Of a stretch of 64,000 nt of DNA, positions 27,508 to 35,994 are shown one piece after another. The stretch lies in IMG/VR virus record IMGVR_UViG_3300009593_000014, positions 1 through 64,000 of that record. One strand, 5' to 3'. The DNA is from a virus. Numbering within the stretch: position 1 is the stretch's first letter; each line of letters begins with the position of its first letter. The notes below the pieces were generated by a model. The model saw nothing but the letters and a program-made list of their open reading frames with translations. It made no database searches and was not told the DNA's origin. A program made the translations under genes and the position numbers.

Positions 27508-27990
27508 CTAATCTGCAACATACATGACTGTAAAGTCTAATTGGATAGAGTACCATCCCTCCTTTTCAGAAGGCTGAACTGATCTCGATCCAATCAGGCT
27601 AGAACTTAGTATACGATTAGTAACATTATTAACATTAACACCTGATTGAACTGTTGTATCAACGCCCGGACCCCTCGGTCCCCCTCCAACGTCGAACATA
27701 CTAATAATCTTGTTACTAATCTTAAACAAACGGTCAGCATTAGAATCGTAAATAACATACCTTAAACTATCTTGACGTAGTATGTAAGCACTGCTTTCTA
27801 TATGCCCGGGAATCCAAAAATAAACTAAAAAGGGAGGTTTTGCACTATTTGGTGCAACCATTGGATATATTTGTAGCTTTTTGCCAGCAACATCTTTTAA
27901 ACTATAGTTTTCTTTTAATTCATTATTGAAATCATAAACAATAATTTGATCGCTATACTCAGGCACTAAAACCACCCCCCTTGCCTTCAC
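27508..27990 (-). CDS. Putative tail terminator protein
   Basis: A 160-residue alpha/beta protein. The segment LQIYPMVAPNSAKPPFLVYF and the C-terminal strand GWYSIQLDFTVMYV resemble the fold of tail terminators (lambda gpU and HK97 gp10-like completion proteins), in which a subunit caps the finished tail tube. It overlaps the upstream gene by 32 nt. Gene order (connector, stopper, this, tube) supports the call. Confidence 0.65.
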   Translation of the reverse strand: MKARGVVLVPEYSDQIIVYDFNNELKENYSLKDVAGKKLQIYPMVAPNSAKPPFLVYFWIPGHIESSAYILRQDSLRYVIYDSNADRLFKISNKIISMFDVGGGPRGPGVDTTVQSGVNVNNVTNRILSSSLIGSRSVQPSEKEGWYSIQLDFTVMYVAD

Positions 27991-28309
27991 TTGTTCTCTT
28001 CAAGGCGTTAGACATTTCTTGAAAGCATTCAGAAAAAATGCCGTCAATCTCTGAGGAGAACTGTTCTTTGGCAAACCTGCCATAATCATCGTTCTCAACT
28101 AATTTAGCAGAGAAGTTAAGATTACTAGCGCTGTGCACAACTGTCCAGTGAATAGACTCTTCTGGAAACCTTGATGCTAACTTAGTTTCTATTCTTTCAG
28201 CCGTTGCCTGAGCATTCTGCTGAAATTCAGACATATAGTCCATTTGTTTCCTAATCGCCCTCTCTTGGGCTCTTTTGGCAGAAAGAAGTGCTGGATTGCT
28301 GTTTAGCAT
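27959..28309 (-). CDS. HK97 gp10-like neck/tail completion protein
   Basis: A 116-residue protein with a charged N-terminal helix, a short strand segment (IHWTVVHSASNLNFSAKLV) and a helical C-terminus ending in a flexible Gly-rich tail. This pattern fits HK97 gp10-like neck proteins located between stopper and terminator genes. It is 2 bp from the stopper gene upstream. Confidence 0.6.
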   Translation of the reverse strand: MLNSNPALLSAKRAQERAIRKQMDYMSEFQQNAQATAERIETKLASRFPEESIHWTVVHSASNLNFSAKLVENDDYGRFAKEQFSSEIDGIFSECFQEMSNALKRTSEGKGGGFSA

Positions 28310-28311
28310 GT

Positions 28312-28689
28312 TTACCCTTTCTCCTCGACTACAACACGAGCAATAATGTATATGTGATGTGTTCTTCCTGAGTATCCGGGCCTTTTAAGCAAAGACAGAA
28401 CCTCTAACGGTCCCTCTTCAATAACCTCTCCATGACTATCTCTAACATTATATAGTCTAGAATTATAACTCACTTTAGACTCAAAATGCCTAGGCACAAC
28501 TATGCTGTACTGGTTGCTTTCGTTTATATACGGACCCGACTTTCTATCTGTACTTTTAGGTGAAAGCATACCTTTTATAGTTTCGTGAAAATAAAAGTCA
28601 GTAGTTACCTGCCCTGATGGGCTATCTGATTCGTTGTAACTATGAACATCTATTTGATGTGGGAATCTTAAGAAGGTTTCATTTGCCAT
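28312..28689 (-). CDS. Putative head-tail stopper/joining protein
   Basis: A 125-residue beta-barrel-like protein. It has FPHQIDVHSY at the start, a long loop (SPKSTDRKSGPYINES) and closing strands ending in IIARVVVEEK. This matches phage head-tail joining proteins in length and pattern. It lies 5 bp after the connector gene in the operon. Confidence 0.65.
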   Translation of the reverse strand: MANETFLRFPHQIDVHSYNESDSPSGQVTTDFYFHETIKGMLSPKSTDRKSGPYINESNQYSIVVPRHFESKVSYNSRLYNVRDSHGEVIEEGPLEVLSLLKRPGYSGRTHHIYIIARVVVEEKG

Positions 28690-28694
28690 TTAAT

Positions 28695-29642
28695 CTACCC
28701 CACATAATCCATTACATATAGTGTGTAATCCATAAGTAATGTATCTGCATCAACATTACCTGTCGATCCATAAAAATCTGAATCAAAGCGATATCTTGTA
28801 GTATCCATGTCTACAGAGTGAATTCTGTGGCGGCGATACTCATTATCGTCATTCATTAAATCCAATATAAGAAGCTCTGCAGCGTTCTGAACATTGCCGG
28901 GAACGAATCTCCACCCGAAAGAACCTGTAACCTTATAGTCGGACTTACTATTAAACTTGTTGCTATATGTTCTAGCAACATATGTTTTTCTTGTGTCAGA
29001 AACTTTATTCTTAAACCTAACTGAATAAGTCGAACCGAAGTTTCCAACTGAATTATATTTTTCTAGATTATTCAATGTTGAATCACTAGAATCGTGTACT
29101 GTTTCTGCGTCGCTATCGCCAGAATCAGCAACAACAGTAGTCAAAGTGTCAATAGGATAAGGCATCCGTAAGTAGCGATTATCAGTGCCGTCCACAATAA
29201 AACTTTTTGTACCGTAAAAATCAAAAGACTGTCCACAGTATGTGTCAATAATTCTCCGAGCTTTTTTCTCAAGTTCATCGAATTTTGCCCCATAAAGTGC
29301 TTGTAAATCTGCGTTGTTAGCGAAAAAAGACGCAGAAGTAATATACGGTGTATATACATTTAAATAAACCTCACTAGTAAAAGCGGTTCCGCTTTTCTCG
29401 TAGGAGAATACAACCTTATGCACTCCGGCTTGAGCCAGAACATAATTATTAGTATTAGCTGTAGATTCTCCAAAAGTAACTGAATACTCTCCGGCACTAG
29501 CACGAGTACAGGCTGTTGAGGCTTGCACAACACTACTATCGGCAAACTCATGATACAGAGTAGCATTCACTGTATTACTATCAGGATCAGCACCTAAAGA
29601 TAAAGAAACTGTTTTGCTGGTGTTGATCTTTACATCATCCAT
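28695..29642 (-). CDS. Head-tail connector/adaptor with N-terminal Ig-like domain
   Basis: A 315-residue protein. The first 100 residues form a beta-sandwich (KTVSLSLGADPD, GVHKVVFSYEKSG). The rest resembles gp6/gp15-type adaptors, with ELEKKARRIIDTYCGQ, and WRFVPGNVQNAAELLILDL near the end. Adaptors dock under the portal. The Ig-like extension is unusual and could project from the neck. It has a candidate promoter upstream and GAGG before the ATG. Confidence 0.65.
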   Translation of the reverse strand: MDDVKINTSKTVSLSLGADPDSNTVNATLYHEFADSSVVQASTACTRASAGEYSVTFGESTANTNNYVLAQAGVHKVVFSYEKSGTAFTSEVYLNVYTPYITSASFFANNADLQALYGAKFDELEKKARRIIDTYCGQSFDFYGTKSFIVDGTDNRYLRMPYPIDTLTTVVADSGDSDAETVHDSSDSTLNNLEKYNSVGNFGSTYSVRFKNKVSDTRKTYVARTYSNKFNSKSDYKVTGSFGWRFVPGNVQNAAELLILDLMNDDNEYRRHRIHSVDMDTTRYRFDSDFYGSTGNVDADTLLMDYTLYVMDYVG

Positions 29643-29662
29643 TTATATTCCTCTTTTTAAAA

Positions 29663-29671
29663 ACTATACCA
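29663..29671 (-). promoter_or_regulatory. Extended -10 promoter before connector gene
   Basis: Minus-strand TGG followed by TATAGT (29663-29668), with a weak TTGTGA 19 bp upstream. Identical to the extended -10 before the tail chaperones. It would drive the connector-to-tail operon. Confidence 0.5.
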
Positions 29672-29729
29672 TTGTGATAATTTTTATTCACAAAGTATGA
29701 TATAAGAATATAATATCACTAATCAGGTG

Positions 29730-30275
29730 TTAAAACAAACAGTTTTCTTTGGTTAAAACAGTCCATGCCCTTATAGCATAGCCCATACCAAAAGTAACCC
29801 CATATACGTTGACCATTTTTGCTGGCTTTCTTATTACAGGAACCTGAGTGTGGAGCATGCCAAAAAGACCTCCCGGCTTGAGTAGTCTCATTCCTTCCTT
29901 GACTATCTGAGCAGGCCTTGGGTAAAAACCCTCTGTTCCATACAGGTTTTTTGCATATTCAGCTGAATATGGTGGATCGACCATTATAAACTCAAAAGAT
30001 TCATCTTTAAATGGGGTATTTCTGCAGTCAGCTACAACATCAGGACCAGTCTCAATTCTGATATCTAGGGTTGTTCCAGAATGCATAGAACCAGCGCAAA
30101 GATGCAACACCTTGTCGGGATCATCGCAACCCCAAGCATCAAGAACCCACTCTACAAACCTAAGAGGATAGCCTCCACCTTCAGGAAACTCATTAAAATG
30201 ATCTGTTAATTTTGGGTTGCCGAACATAATGGGATGCCCTTTTCGAGGAGAGGAAGGATTATGTCTCTTATCCAT
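29730..30275 (-). CDS. DPPY-type DNA methyltransferase-like protein
   Basis: A 181-residue SAM-dependent methyltransferase fold. VLHLCAGSM is the SAM loop, FIMVDPPYSAEYA is motif IV (DPPY), and MRLLKPGGLFGMLHTQ is the following strand. DPPY is the catalytic motif of N6-adenine and N4-cytosine DNA methylases. The protein is small and lacks an obvious target-recognition domain, so substrate and activity are uncertain. It overlaps no gene and forms a block with the XF1762-like and endolysin genes. Confidence 0.7.
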   Translation of the reverse strand: MDKRHNPSSPRKGHPIMFGNPKLTDHFNEFPEGGGYPLRFVEWVLDAWGCDDPDKVLHLCAGSMHSGTTLDIRIETGPDVVADCRNTPFKDESFEFIMVDPPYSAEYAKNLYGTEGFYPRPAQIVKEGMRLLKPGGLFGMLHTQVPVIRKPAKMVNVYGVTFGMGYAIRAWTVLTKENCLF

Positions 30276-30289
30276 GATTTAAAAACTTT

Positions 30290-30787
30290 CTAAACATTAA
30301 ACAATCTTTCATGGTCTATAGTTTTTAACTCCGGTTTTGAATCATTTAGTTGTCGTGACCATCTTTGTTTTCGACCATTCGGCTGATCGTTCCTTCTAGG
30401 TCCACTTGTGTGCTTCCATTCTCTACCAAAAGTTAAGGTTTCAAACTTCCATCCTGAAGCTTTCAGGCTTGAGCCCATTTCTTCTTCTAAAATGTATGTT
30501 TGAATACTCTCAAAACCCATTTCTTTAGCAGCCCTAGCTGCTGCTGAGTAGAGTTGAGAGCAAGCATTTTTACTACCATCAGTAACGAGCCTAGTAACCT
30601 CAACTATTTTGTTAGGATCACAACCACGCGCAACCGGTCTGCCAACAATAACAGCACCAACCAGAACACCTTCGTCATCGACTAAACCCAAACTAAAGCG
30701 ATGACCGCGAACAGGTTTGTGGTGTCTATGAGCCTTAGTGACCAAATCATTGGCAACCTTAAGAGTCACAGGTATTATGCTGTGCAT
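30290..30787 (-). CDS. XF1762-like acyltransferase-fold phage protein
   Basis: A 165-residue protein. AHRHHKPVRGHRFSLGLVDD, then VGRPVARG, then EVTRLVTDGSKNACSQLY and a C-terminal SLKASGW match the XF1762 family of phage proteins that resemble GNAT N-acyltransferases. The biochemical role is not established to my knowledge. A modification function is likely, possibly with the neighbouring methyltransferase. The tail is basic. Confidence 0.7.
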   Translation of the reverse strand: MHSIIPVTLKVANDLVTKAHRHHKPVRGHRFSLGLVDDEGVLVGAVIVGRPVARGCDPNKIVEVTRLVTDGSKNACSQLYSAAARAAKEMGFESIQTYILEEEMGSSLKASGWKFETLTFGREWKHTSGPRRNDQPNGRKQRWSRQLNDSKPELKTIDHERLFNV

Positions 30788-30796
30788 TTTTCTATA

Positions 30797-31507
30797 TTAT
30801 TCCCAAAGTGCATTCCAAGTAGCAGGACCCACAATGCCATCTCGTGATAGTCTTGCAGATTTCTGTAGTCTTTTAACTGACCTTAATGTGTTGCGACCAA
30901 AAACTCCGTCTGGCACTCCACAATCAAAGCCAACTTCTCCTAAGCGTCTTTGGAGTACTTTTACTCTTTCTGATCTTTCACGATATCGCATAGGTGTAGA
31001 ACTTAACTGTTGCTTTATAGCTTCAAGATAAGCGGCTATAGCTTTAAGGTCAACCTTAGACTCTTTCTTATCTTCTTTACTCTCAGATAAAGAAGGAGCA
31101 TCAAACCACCCATCACCATTACGAGGCTGGTGATGCCACCACTCAGAGGCAACCGTAGGGTGTATTCCATATTCTTTAGCAATATTGTTAACCTCCCAAG
31201 TAGATATGCCTGATCCTGTAATCCTAAAGTCTACTGCATAGCAGTACCCATCTTCTTGTTGCATATGCCATGAGCCACGCCAAAAGTTATTCTTACCGAA
31301 GCGTCGATCTGGGTTGGCAGCGAGGTTCCCCCGGCCACTCTTGTATTTTTTATATAGGCGCGCCTGAGTCGCATAACTGCGACATCCAGACACAACTTTC
31401 ACTCTATTTACAATCCTAGCGTCTGCAAAGAAGGCCTCTAGTCTTTTACTAAAGGTAGGGTGCAGTAAAGACAAGTCAACACTACTACTAGTTACTGGTA
31501 TAGTCAT
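30797..31507 (-). CDS. Endolysin: M15 peptidase plus peptidoglycan-binding domain
   Basis: A 236-residue lysis enzyme. The M15 (D-Ala-D-Ala/L-Ala-D-Glu type) peptidase shows SWHMQ with zinc ligand His81, Asp93 (VDFRI) and the SEWWHHQ motif (Glu122, His125). A helical PG_binding_1-type domain occupies residues about 180-236 (VLQRRLGEVGF, DGIVGPATWNALW). There is no signal peptide, so it depends on a holin, the candidate for which lies at 10.7 kb. Confidence 0.92.
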   Translation of the reverse strand: MTIPVTSSSVDLSLLHPTFSKRLEAFFADARIVNRVKVVSGCRSYATQARLYKKYKSGRGNLAANPDRRFGKNNFWRGSWHMQQEDGYCYAVDFRITGSGISTWEVNNIAKEYGIHPTVASEWWHHQPRNGDGWFDAPSLSESKEDKKESKVDLKAIAAYLEAIKQQLSSTPMRYRERSERVKVLQRRLGEVGFDCGVPDGVFGRNTLRSVKRLQKSARLSRDGIVGPATWNALWE

Positions 31508-31509
31508 TA

Positions 31510-31734
31510 TTAATTATCTCCTTTTTTTGAAACTTTATCCTCATCATTATCAGAAACCTCAAGTTCATCCTCATCATTATCAGAAACTTCTTCGTCTGAT
31601 TGTTGTATAAAGCTCTGTTGTTTAGCCACTATGACGCGAAGAGCAGCAAGCTCAAGTTGATTCTTGCCTTCTGGAGAATTTTGCAACTCTGCAATTACCT
31701 CTTCTGCTGTAGGGTTAAAATTATTTGTATCCAT
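31510..31734 (-). CDS. Small acidic protein with internal repeat
   Basis: A 74-residue protein. The second half contains EVSDNDEDE twice, encoded by a 30-bp near-perfect repeat (31537-31590). It has no recognised domain. It lies 2 bp upstream of the endolysin gene in the transcript, under an extended -10 promoter, and could be a lysis or moron accessory. Function unknown. Confidence 0.6.
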   Translation of the reverse strand: MDTNNFNPTAEEVIAELQNSPEGKNQLELAALRVIVAKQQSFIQQSDEEVSDNDEDELEVSDNDEDKVSKKGDN

Positions 31735-31767
31735 TAAAAATCCTTTCGATTACTATATAATAGTATC

Positions 31768-31776
31768 ATTATAACA
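31768..31776 (-). promoter_or_regulatory. Extended -10 promoter before lysis block
   Basis: Minus-strand TGT followed by TATAAT (31768-31773). The expected start is about 27 nt before the ATG at 31734, with AAAGGA as ribosome site. The -35 is poor, as is usual for extended -10 promoters. It would allow the endolysin block to be expressed apart from the lipoprotein gene upstream. Confidence 0.5.
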
Positions 31777-31796
31777 GAAAGAATGCAACTTGCGTA

Positions 31797-34700
31797 CTAA
31801 TCTGCGGTATCTATAGTTAATTTATACCAACCAGTTGTGTTATTGTTGTATACTTTTGCCTTAACTGTGTACGTTCCTGCAGTTAATTCTCTTGAGATCC
31901 AAGCATCCCAACAATTTCCGTCACTTCCGCAGTCATTACCGCAAGAACAACCGTCATCATCATCTTTTTCTATTAAATTATTGTTGCTATCGTACAGGTA
32001 AATGTAAGGATCTCCGTAATCTGCTTCTCCATTGTTAGCATTCCCTGGCCAGCCATCACAAGTAAGCTCAGTTTCAGCCAATATGGTTACAGTTGTTGTT
32101 TCTGTAATTGTGAAAGTTACTGAGTCCTCGTTGCTGTTGAAGGTCTCAATGTCTGCAATACAGAAGTCTCCGAACCCTGTCCAGACGGTGTTATTGCCAC
32201 CTGTTAGTGCGCAATCATTAGACCACGACGAAGTAGAAGATGATGTAGATGTAACACTGTATGGATCAGACTCAGTTACTTGAACGTACCCATCACTCCA
32301 CACAACCGTAGTTATATCTGTATAAGTTGTTACCGTTGTGTCTGTGGTGGTTATATAATCGTGCCAGTATCCATCGGTATCTTCGCTAGTAACCGTATCC
32401 GTAGTAGTAGTCGTATTCGTCCCATCCTGTCTCTGTGTCACTGTCGCAGTCCCCGGAGTCGCACATCCACTCGGTTTGTCCGGTGCTGTCATCGGAATCA
32501 TCATATTCATACTCTTCGTAGAGTTCATAGTCCTCCTCTGGGTCATCGTATTCGGATTCGTCATCGAAGTCCCCATCATCATCGGACTCATCGCTCCACT
32601 CCCCCTGTTCGTAATCATCGTCCCAATCTGATTCTCCCTCCAGATGCAATCCCGATCCGTCGCTATCAGTTCCGTAAACTCCTCCATGTTCACCCCAGTC
32701 GTAGTCACTGTCGTGATCTCCGTCGTGGGTTCCCCCCATGTCGTTTCCGTCGTAATCTCCCCATTCGTATTCCATGTCTGGATCAGACCAATCGTATTCT
32801 CCTTCTCCGTAAAAGTCGTGTATTCCGTCAGTGTCGTAAATATGGTCGTCATCCATATCTCCGTCATTGTCCCCCCATTGTCCGTGAAAGTCAGGGTATT
32901 CGTCGTAGAGGTACTCGTCGTATTCGGAGTAGTCGTAGTCCATGATCTCATCATCAAACTCCTCTCCGTATTCTCCGTACTCACCAGAATCGGGGTCGTA
33001 ATAGACCCTCCAGCTAAAGGGTCGTCATCACCCCAGTCGTCCCATTCCTCTTCCTCTAGGTACCACTCTTCATCGTAATCCACTTCATCCCAATACTCAT
33101 CTTCCCAATACTCATCATCTATCTCCATAAGGATCTCAGTCAAGGACTCTTCAGGCTCCCAATATTCTTCTTCTTCATATTCTTCAACCCAAGAATCACC
33201 AAGCACTTCTTCTAACCTCCCTTCACTTACGGCAATGAAATACTCGGCATCAGTAGCAACCCAAGCTTCAATTTCATCTTCCTCCTGTACTATTTCCCCA
33301 ATTTCTTCATCATAATAAACTTCGATAACGAGAGGAGGTGGTTCAAAATCGTCCTCACTACCTTCCTCTACAATGTAGTCTGTTAAATCAATTTCTATTT
33401 CTGCTAACTCCGTACCGTCTTCATCAATGATTCCAATTTCCATTGTTTCAAGCTCTTCCTCGTTTGTTTCTACATCATCCTCGGAAAATACAACCTCAAT
33501 CTCTTGCCCCTCGTCTAGTTCAATTTCAGCCTCCAAAGCATCAATAGCAATAGAAACAGTGGCTTCTGAAACATCTCCAATCTCAAGTGACTCCTCTGAG
33601 AAGTTGATCAGGGAGTCTTCTTCGATTAGGAACGGATCATCTGACTTCTCTTCTTCAAGAGTAGCTTCTACCTGCAGGGATCGTTCTTCATCAAGTATTA
33701 GCAGAGAGAATCGATCATTAGATTCTTCTTCAACAATGTCGCTACCTGAAGTGTTCAATACACCAACATCAGCCGTAAATGTATCTACTGTTGCAGGCAA
33801 AGAAACCAATACAGGATCAGATGTGGATGGACCACTAATGAGGTATCTAAATGTAGCCCCCGGTATTTCATTTAGAAATTCTCCATCATAATAGCCAAGT
33901 CTTTGTCCTGTACTGGTCTGAACTTGTAATGTGGCTTGTTTAGAACCCGAAGAAGCAACTGTAAGTAGTGTTCCTGACTTTGTATCGCCCTCAGTGGGGC
34001 AGAAAGGGCAATTAAACGGCGGCTTGCGTGCAGTCATTGGGGTGAGTTCCATTGACCCAGCGCCTCCTGACCACGCTGAGGAGGCTTCTGAGGGGTTTGT
34101 AGCGGCAAGGGCGTATGTCCACCCAGAATCCGTAACATCTATCCAGCGTTCGCTTGTAGGCCAGTTAGAGTCATAAATATATATCCTGTAACCAGAGACC
34201 GTCTGTTCCACTCTATATGGAGTTACAGCATGCCCTCCTTCGTCAGAATATATACCAATAGTAAAACCTGTTGCAGACCCTCCAATAGCAGACTCTTCAA
34301 AATCCTCCAAAAGTATCCTAGCTAAATCCATAGGCTCCATTTGTCTGTATACAGAGGCTCTTTCTTGAACCTCAGGAGCAAACTGTGTAACATACCAAAA
34401 AGCAAGTTCAGACATCAAAGCAGGATCATCTTTTACTAGCTGAGACACCTCTTGCACTTGTTGAAAAGTCTGAATGCTTGACACATCCCCCGAGAGTCTC
34501 AGACTCAAAACTGCTAACCCTTCACACAAACCACCCTTCATAGATCTGTTTGCCTGAGCGATCAACTGCAATATTACAGGGAACGGAGTACATTGGTTAT
34601 CAACCACGGTCTGACAGACCTGATCGTCACCATACATTCTACGAGCCATATTTACTGTTAAGTCAGCGGGAGGCTCTCCACCGCCAAAGTTTTCAAACGA

Positions 34701-34865
34701 GAATGAATCATCATCTGGAACAAAGGGGATAGCCCAATCCTCTAAGACAACAGATGGATCAGATGTATCTATAGTTGTTGTTGTAGCTTCAGTAGTGCTA
34801 CTCTTACCTGAGCACCCTGAAAGAATTACACATGTCGCTAGTAACGCAGATAGGAGTCTTTTCAC
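31797..34865 (-). CDS. Giant secreted lipoprotein with papain-like domain, acidic domain and PPC-like domain
   Basis: A 1022-residue protein. Residues 1-18 form a lipoprotein signal (KRLLSALLA, lipobox LSGC with Cys18). Residues about 60-260 look like a papain-like cysteine peptidase: GGLCEGLA (Cys114), GGHAVTPYRV (His212), YDSNWP (Asp232/Asn234). A very acidic Glu/Asp/Trp/Tyr domain covers about 360-617. A Thr/Met-rich stretch (620-825) is probably an out-of-frame reading (see frameshift entry). The C-terminus is a PPC-like beta-sandwich with a Cys-rich insert. It would be anchored outside the host membrane, suggesting superinfection exclusion or surface alteration. Confidence 0.75.
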   Translation of the reverse strand: MKRLLSALLATCVILSGCSGKSSTTEATTTTIDTSDPSVVLEDWAIPFVPDDDSFSFENFGGGEPPADLTVNMARRMYGDDQVCQTVVDNQCTPFPVILQLIAQANRSMKGGLCEGLAVLSLRLSGDVSSIQTFQQVQEVSQLVKDDPALMSELAFWYVTQFAPEVQERASVYRQMEPMDLARILLEDFEESAIGGSATGFTIGIYSDEGGHAVTPYRVEQTVSGYRIYIYDSNWPTSERWIDVTDSGWTYALAATNPSEASSAWSGGAGSMELTPMTARKPPFNCPFCPTEGDTKSGTLLTVASSGSKQATLQVQTSTGQRLGYYDGEFLNEIPGATFRYLISGPSTSDPVLVSLPATVDTFTADVGVLNTSGSDIVEEESNDRFSLLILDEERSLQVEATLEEEKSDDPFLIEEDSLINFSEESLEIGDVSEATVSIAIDALEAEIELDEGQEIEVVFSEDDVETNEEELETMEIGIIDEDGTELAEIEIDLTDYIVEEGSEDDFEPPPLVIEVYYDEEIGEIVQEEDEIEAWVATDAEYFIAVSEGRLEEVLGDSWVEEYEEEEYWEPEESLTEILMEIDDEYWEDEYWDEVDYDEEWYLEEEEWDDWGDDDPLAGGSITTPILVSTENTERSLMMRSWTTTTPNTTSTSTTNTLTFTDNGGTMTEIWMTTIFTTLTEYTTFTEKENTIGLIQTWNTNGEITTETTWGEPTTEITTVTTTGVNMEEFTELIATDRDCIWRENQIGTMITNRGSGAMSPMMMGTSMTNPNTMTQRRTMNSTKSMNMMIPMTAPDKPSGCATPGTATVTQRQDGTNTTTTTDTVTSEDTDGYWHDYITTTDTTVTTYTDITTVVWSDGYVQVTESDPYSVTSTSSSTSSWSNDCALTGGNNTVWTGFGDFCIADIETFNSNEDSVTFTITETTTVTILAETELTCDGWPGNANNGEADYGDPYIYLYDSNNNLIEKDDDDGCSCGNDCGSDGNCWDAWISRELTAGTYTVKAKVYNNNTTGWYKLTIDTAD
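32386..33015 (-). other. -1 frame continuation of the acidic domain (209 codons)
   Basis: In the -1 frame relative to the lipoprotein, 209 codons are open from the slippery site to a TAG at 32386. They encode DYDYSEYDEYLYDEY-like sequence rich in Asp, Glu, Tyr, Gly and Trp. This continues the composition of the preceding in-frame acidic domain, while the 0 frame becomes Thr/Met-rich. Two TGA codons close this frame just before the slippery site. A frameshifted product of about 826 residues would lack the PPC-like domain. Confidence 0.6.
32993..33021 (-). promoter_or_regulatory. Candidate programmed -1 frameshift signal in lipoprotein gene
   Basis: Codons GAC CCT TTA hold the X XXY YYZ heptamer CCCTTTA (33015-33021). 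Six bases downstream GGGTC pairs with GACCC around a 6-nt loop (33004-33008 with 32993-32997). The -1 shift enters the acidic frame exactly where the 0 frame changes composition. The stem is only 5 bp, so a sequencing indel remains an alternative. Confidence 0.55.
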
Positions 34866-35299
34866 TACTCATTCCCATAGCGTCCTTTCCGCTTGCGTTG
34901 ATACAAGAATAGTAGTCCTATAAAAATTACTGCTACTCCTGCTATTATCATCAACGTAATTGAACCCGAGGCTGTTGATGGATCAAGACTAAAGTTTTTA
35001 GTCCCACCACCCAGTAGGTCACTTCCAACCTGCAGGTCTGCTACGGCAGCTTCTAACTGGGCTACCTGATCTTTAAGGGCAGCTTCTTCTGCACTGGACT
35101 CCCATAGGAACCCAAACGCACCCGAAATAGCTGCTGGCAATCCCAGCACATATGCGATATTATCTTTAATTTTATCAATAATACCCATGGCTGAACTTGC
35201 ATCCTTTGTTACTTTTTTTGAGGGCTTATCTCGCCCCTTCTCTAGCATTGCTTCTTGTAAATGATGCAATGCTTTACCTAAATGTTCTGATTCACTCAT
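34865..35299 (-). CDS. Membrane protein with coiled coil and C-terminal anchor
   Basis: A 144-residue protein. It has a charged N-terminus, a weakly hydrophobic stretch (about residues 48-66) and a coiled coil (EEAALKDQVAQLEAAVADLQ). One strong transmembrane helix near residues 113-133 (ITLMIIAGVAVIFIGLLFLY) is followed by a basic RKRKGR tail. It overlaps the lipoprotein gene by one base and the oxygenase gene by 4 nt. Possible roles are a lysis accessory or a partner of the surface lipoprotein. Confidence 0.65.
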   Translation of the reverse strand: MSESEHLGKALHHLQEAMLEKGRDKPSKKVTKDASSAMGIIDKIKDNIAYVLGLPAAISGAFGFLWESSAEEAALKDQVAQLEAAVADLQVGSDLLGGGTKNFSLDPSTASGSITLMIIAGVAVIFIGLLFLYQRKRKGRYGNE

Positions 35300-35994
35300 G
35301 ATCCCTCCATCATTGTTAGTTCTTGCTCTATAAAAGTTGTAATAATTGTTTTATGGCCACTCAAAGGAATTTCTCCTCTGTGCGGATACAGCCAATGGAC
35401 AGGGAAAATCAAAACTCTCCCAGCCTTCGGTTCAACACTTAACCCATGCTTAGTGAACGTTGTTTCGCCACCAACTTCTACATCATTCAAATACAAAAGA
35501 ACTGCTAAAAAACGATCCTTTGTTGAATTGAAAGGTCCGCCATCTACATGCTCTGCATAAAAACCGTGACCTTCTTGATAGCGTTGAAGTTGAAATCCTG
35601 TATCACGCAGAGGCCATGCCAGATGAGCCAAACCGTCATATTTACTGACATAGCAGTTAAGCGCTTTGCTAATACTTTTGTGAAGTTCATCCTCGAACCA
35701 TCCCAGACTGTATAAACCTTCGCCCAGATTTGCCATAGATAATCCCATATCTGAAGAATTTTTTATTCTGGTATCTACTCCCATCATAGATTTGCCTTCT
35801 GACAAAACATTGGAATCCCACAAGACATCCCAATGCTCAGTCAATGTAGCATCAACTTTGCCGCAGATATCAGGATCAACAAACCCATCGCAAACACCTA
35901 CGCCTGCCCACTTACCTAAAGGAAAATCTATGTTCATGAGCCTGTCGGCATAAACCCAATCAATGCCGTTTTTTGTATTAAAGGAAGCAACCAT
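35296..35994 (-). CDS. 2-oxoglutarate/Fe(II)-dependent oxygenase (prolyl-hydroxylase-like)
   Basis: A 232-residue protein. The iron triad is visible: His149-x-Asp151 (AEHVDGG) and His205 (YPHRG). Lys215, ten residues later, is placed to bind 2-oxoglutarate. FLAVLLYLNDVEVGGET and AGRVLIFPVHW are typical prolyl-4-hydroxylase-family strands. It sits among tail-fibre genes, so hydroxylation of fibre or collagen-like residues is plausible. It overlaps the upstream gene by 61 nt. Confidence 0.85.
   Translation of the reverse strand: MVASFNTKNGIDWVYADRLMNIDFPLGKWAGVGVCDGFVDPDICGKVDATLTEHWDVLWDSNVLSEGKSMMGVDTRIKNSSDMGLSMANLGEGLYSLGWFEDELHKSISKALNCYVSKYDGLAHLAWPLRDTGFQLQRYQEGHGFYAEHVDGGPFNSTKDRFLAVLLYLNDVEVGGETTFTKHGLSVEPKAGRVLIFPVHWLYPHRGEIPLSGHKTIITTFIEQELTMMEGS

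Noticed and set aside
32280-32945. Plus-strand Arg/His-rich frame opposite the lipoprotein gene
   Set aside because: The Arg/His richness is what the complement of GAC/TAC-type codons yields in this repetitive region; no ribosome site.
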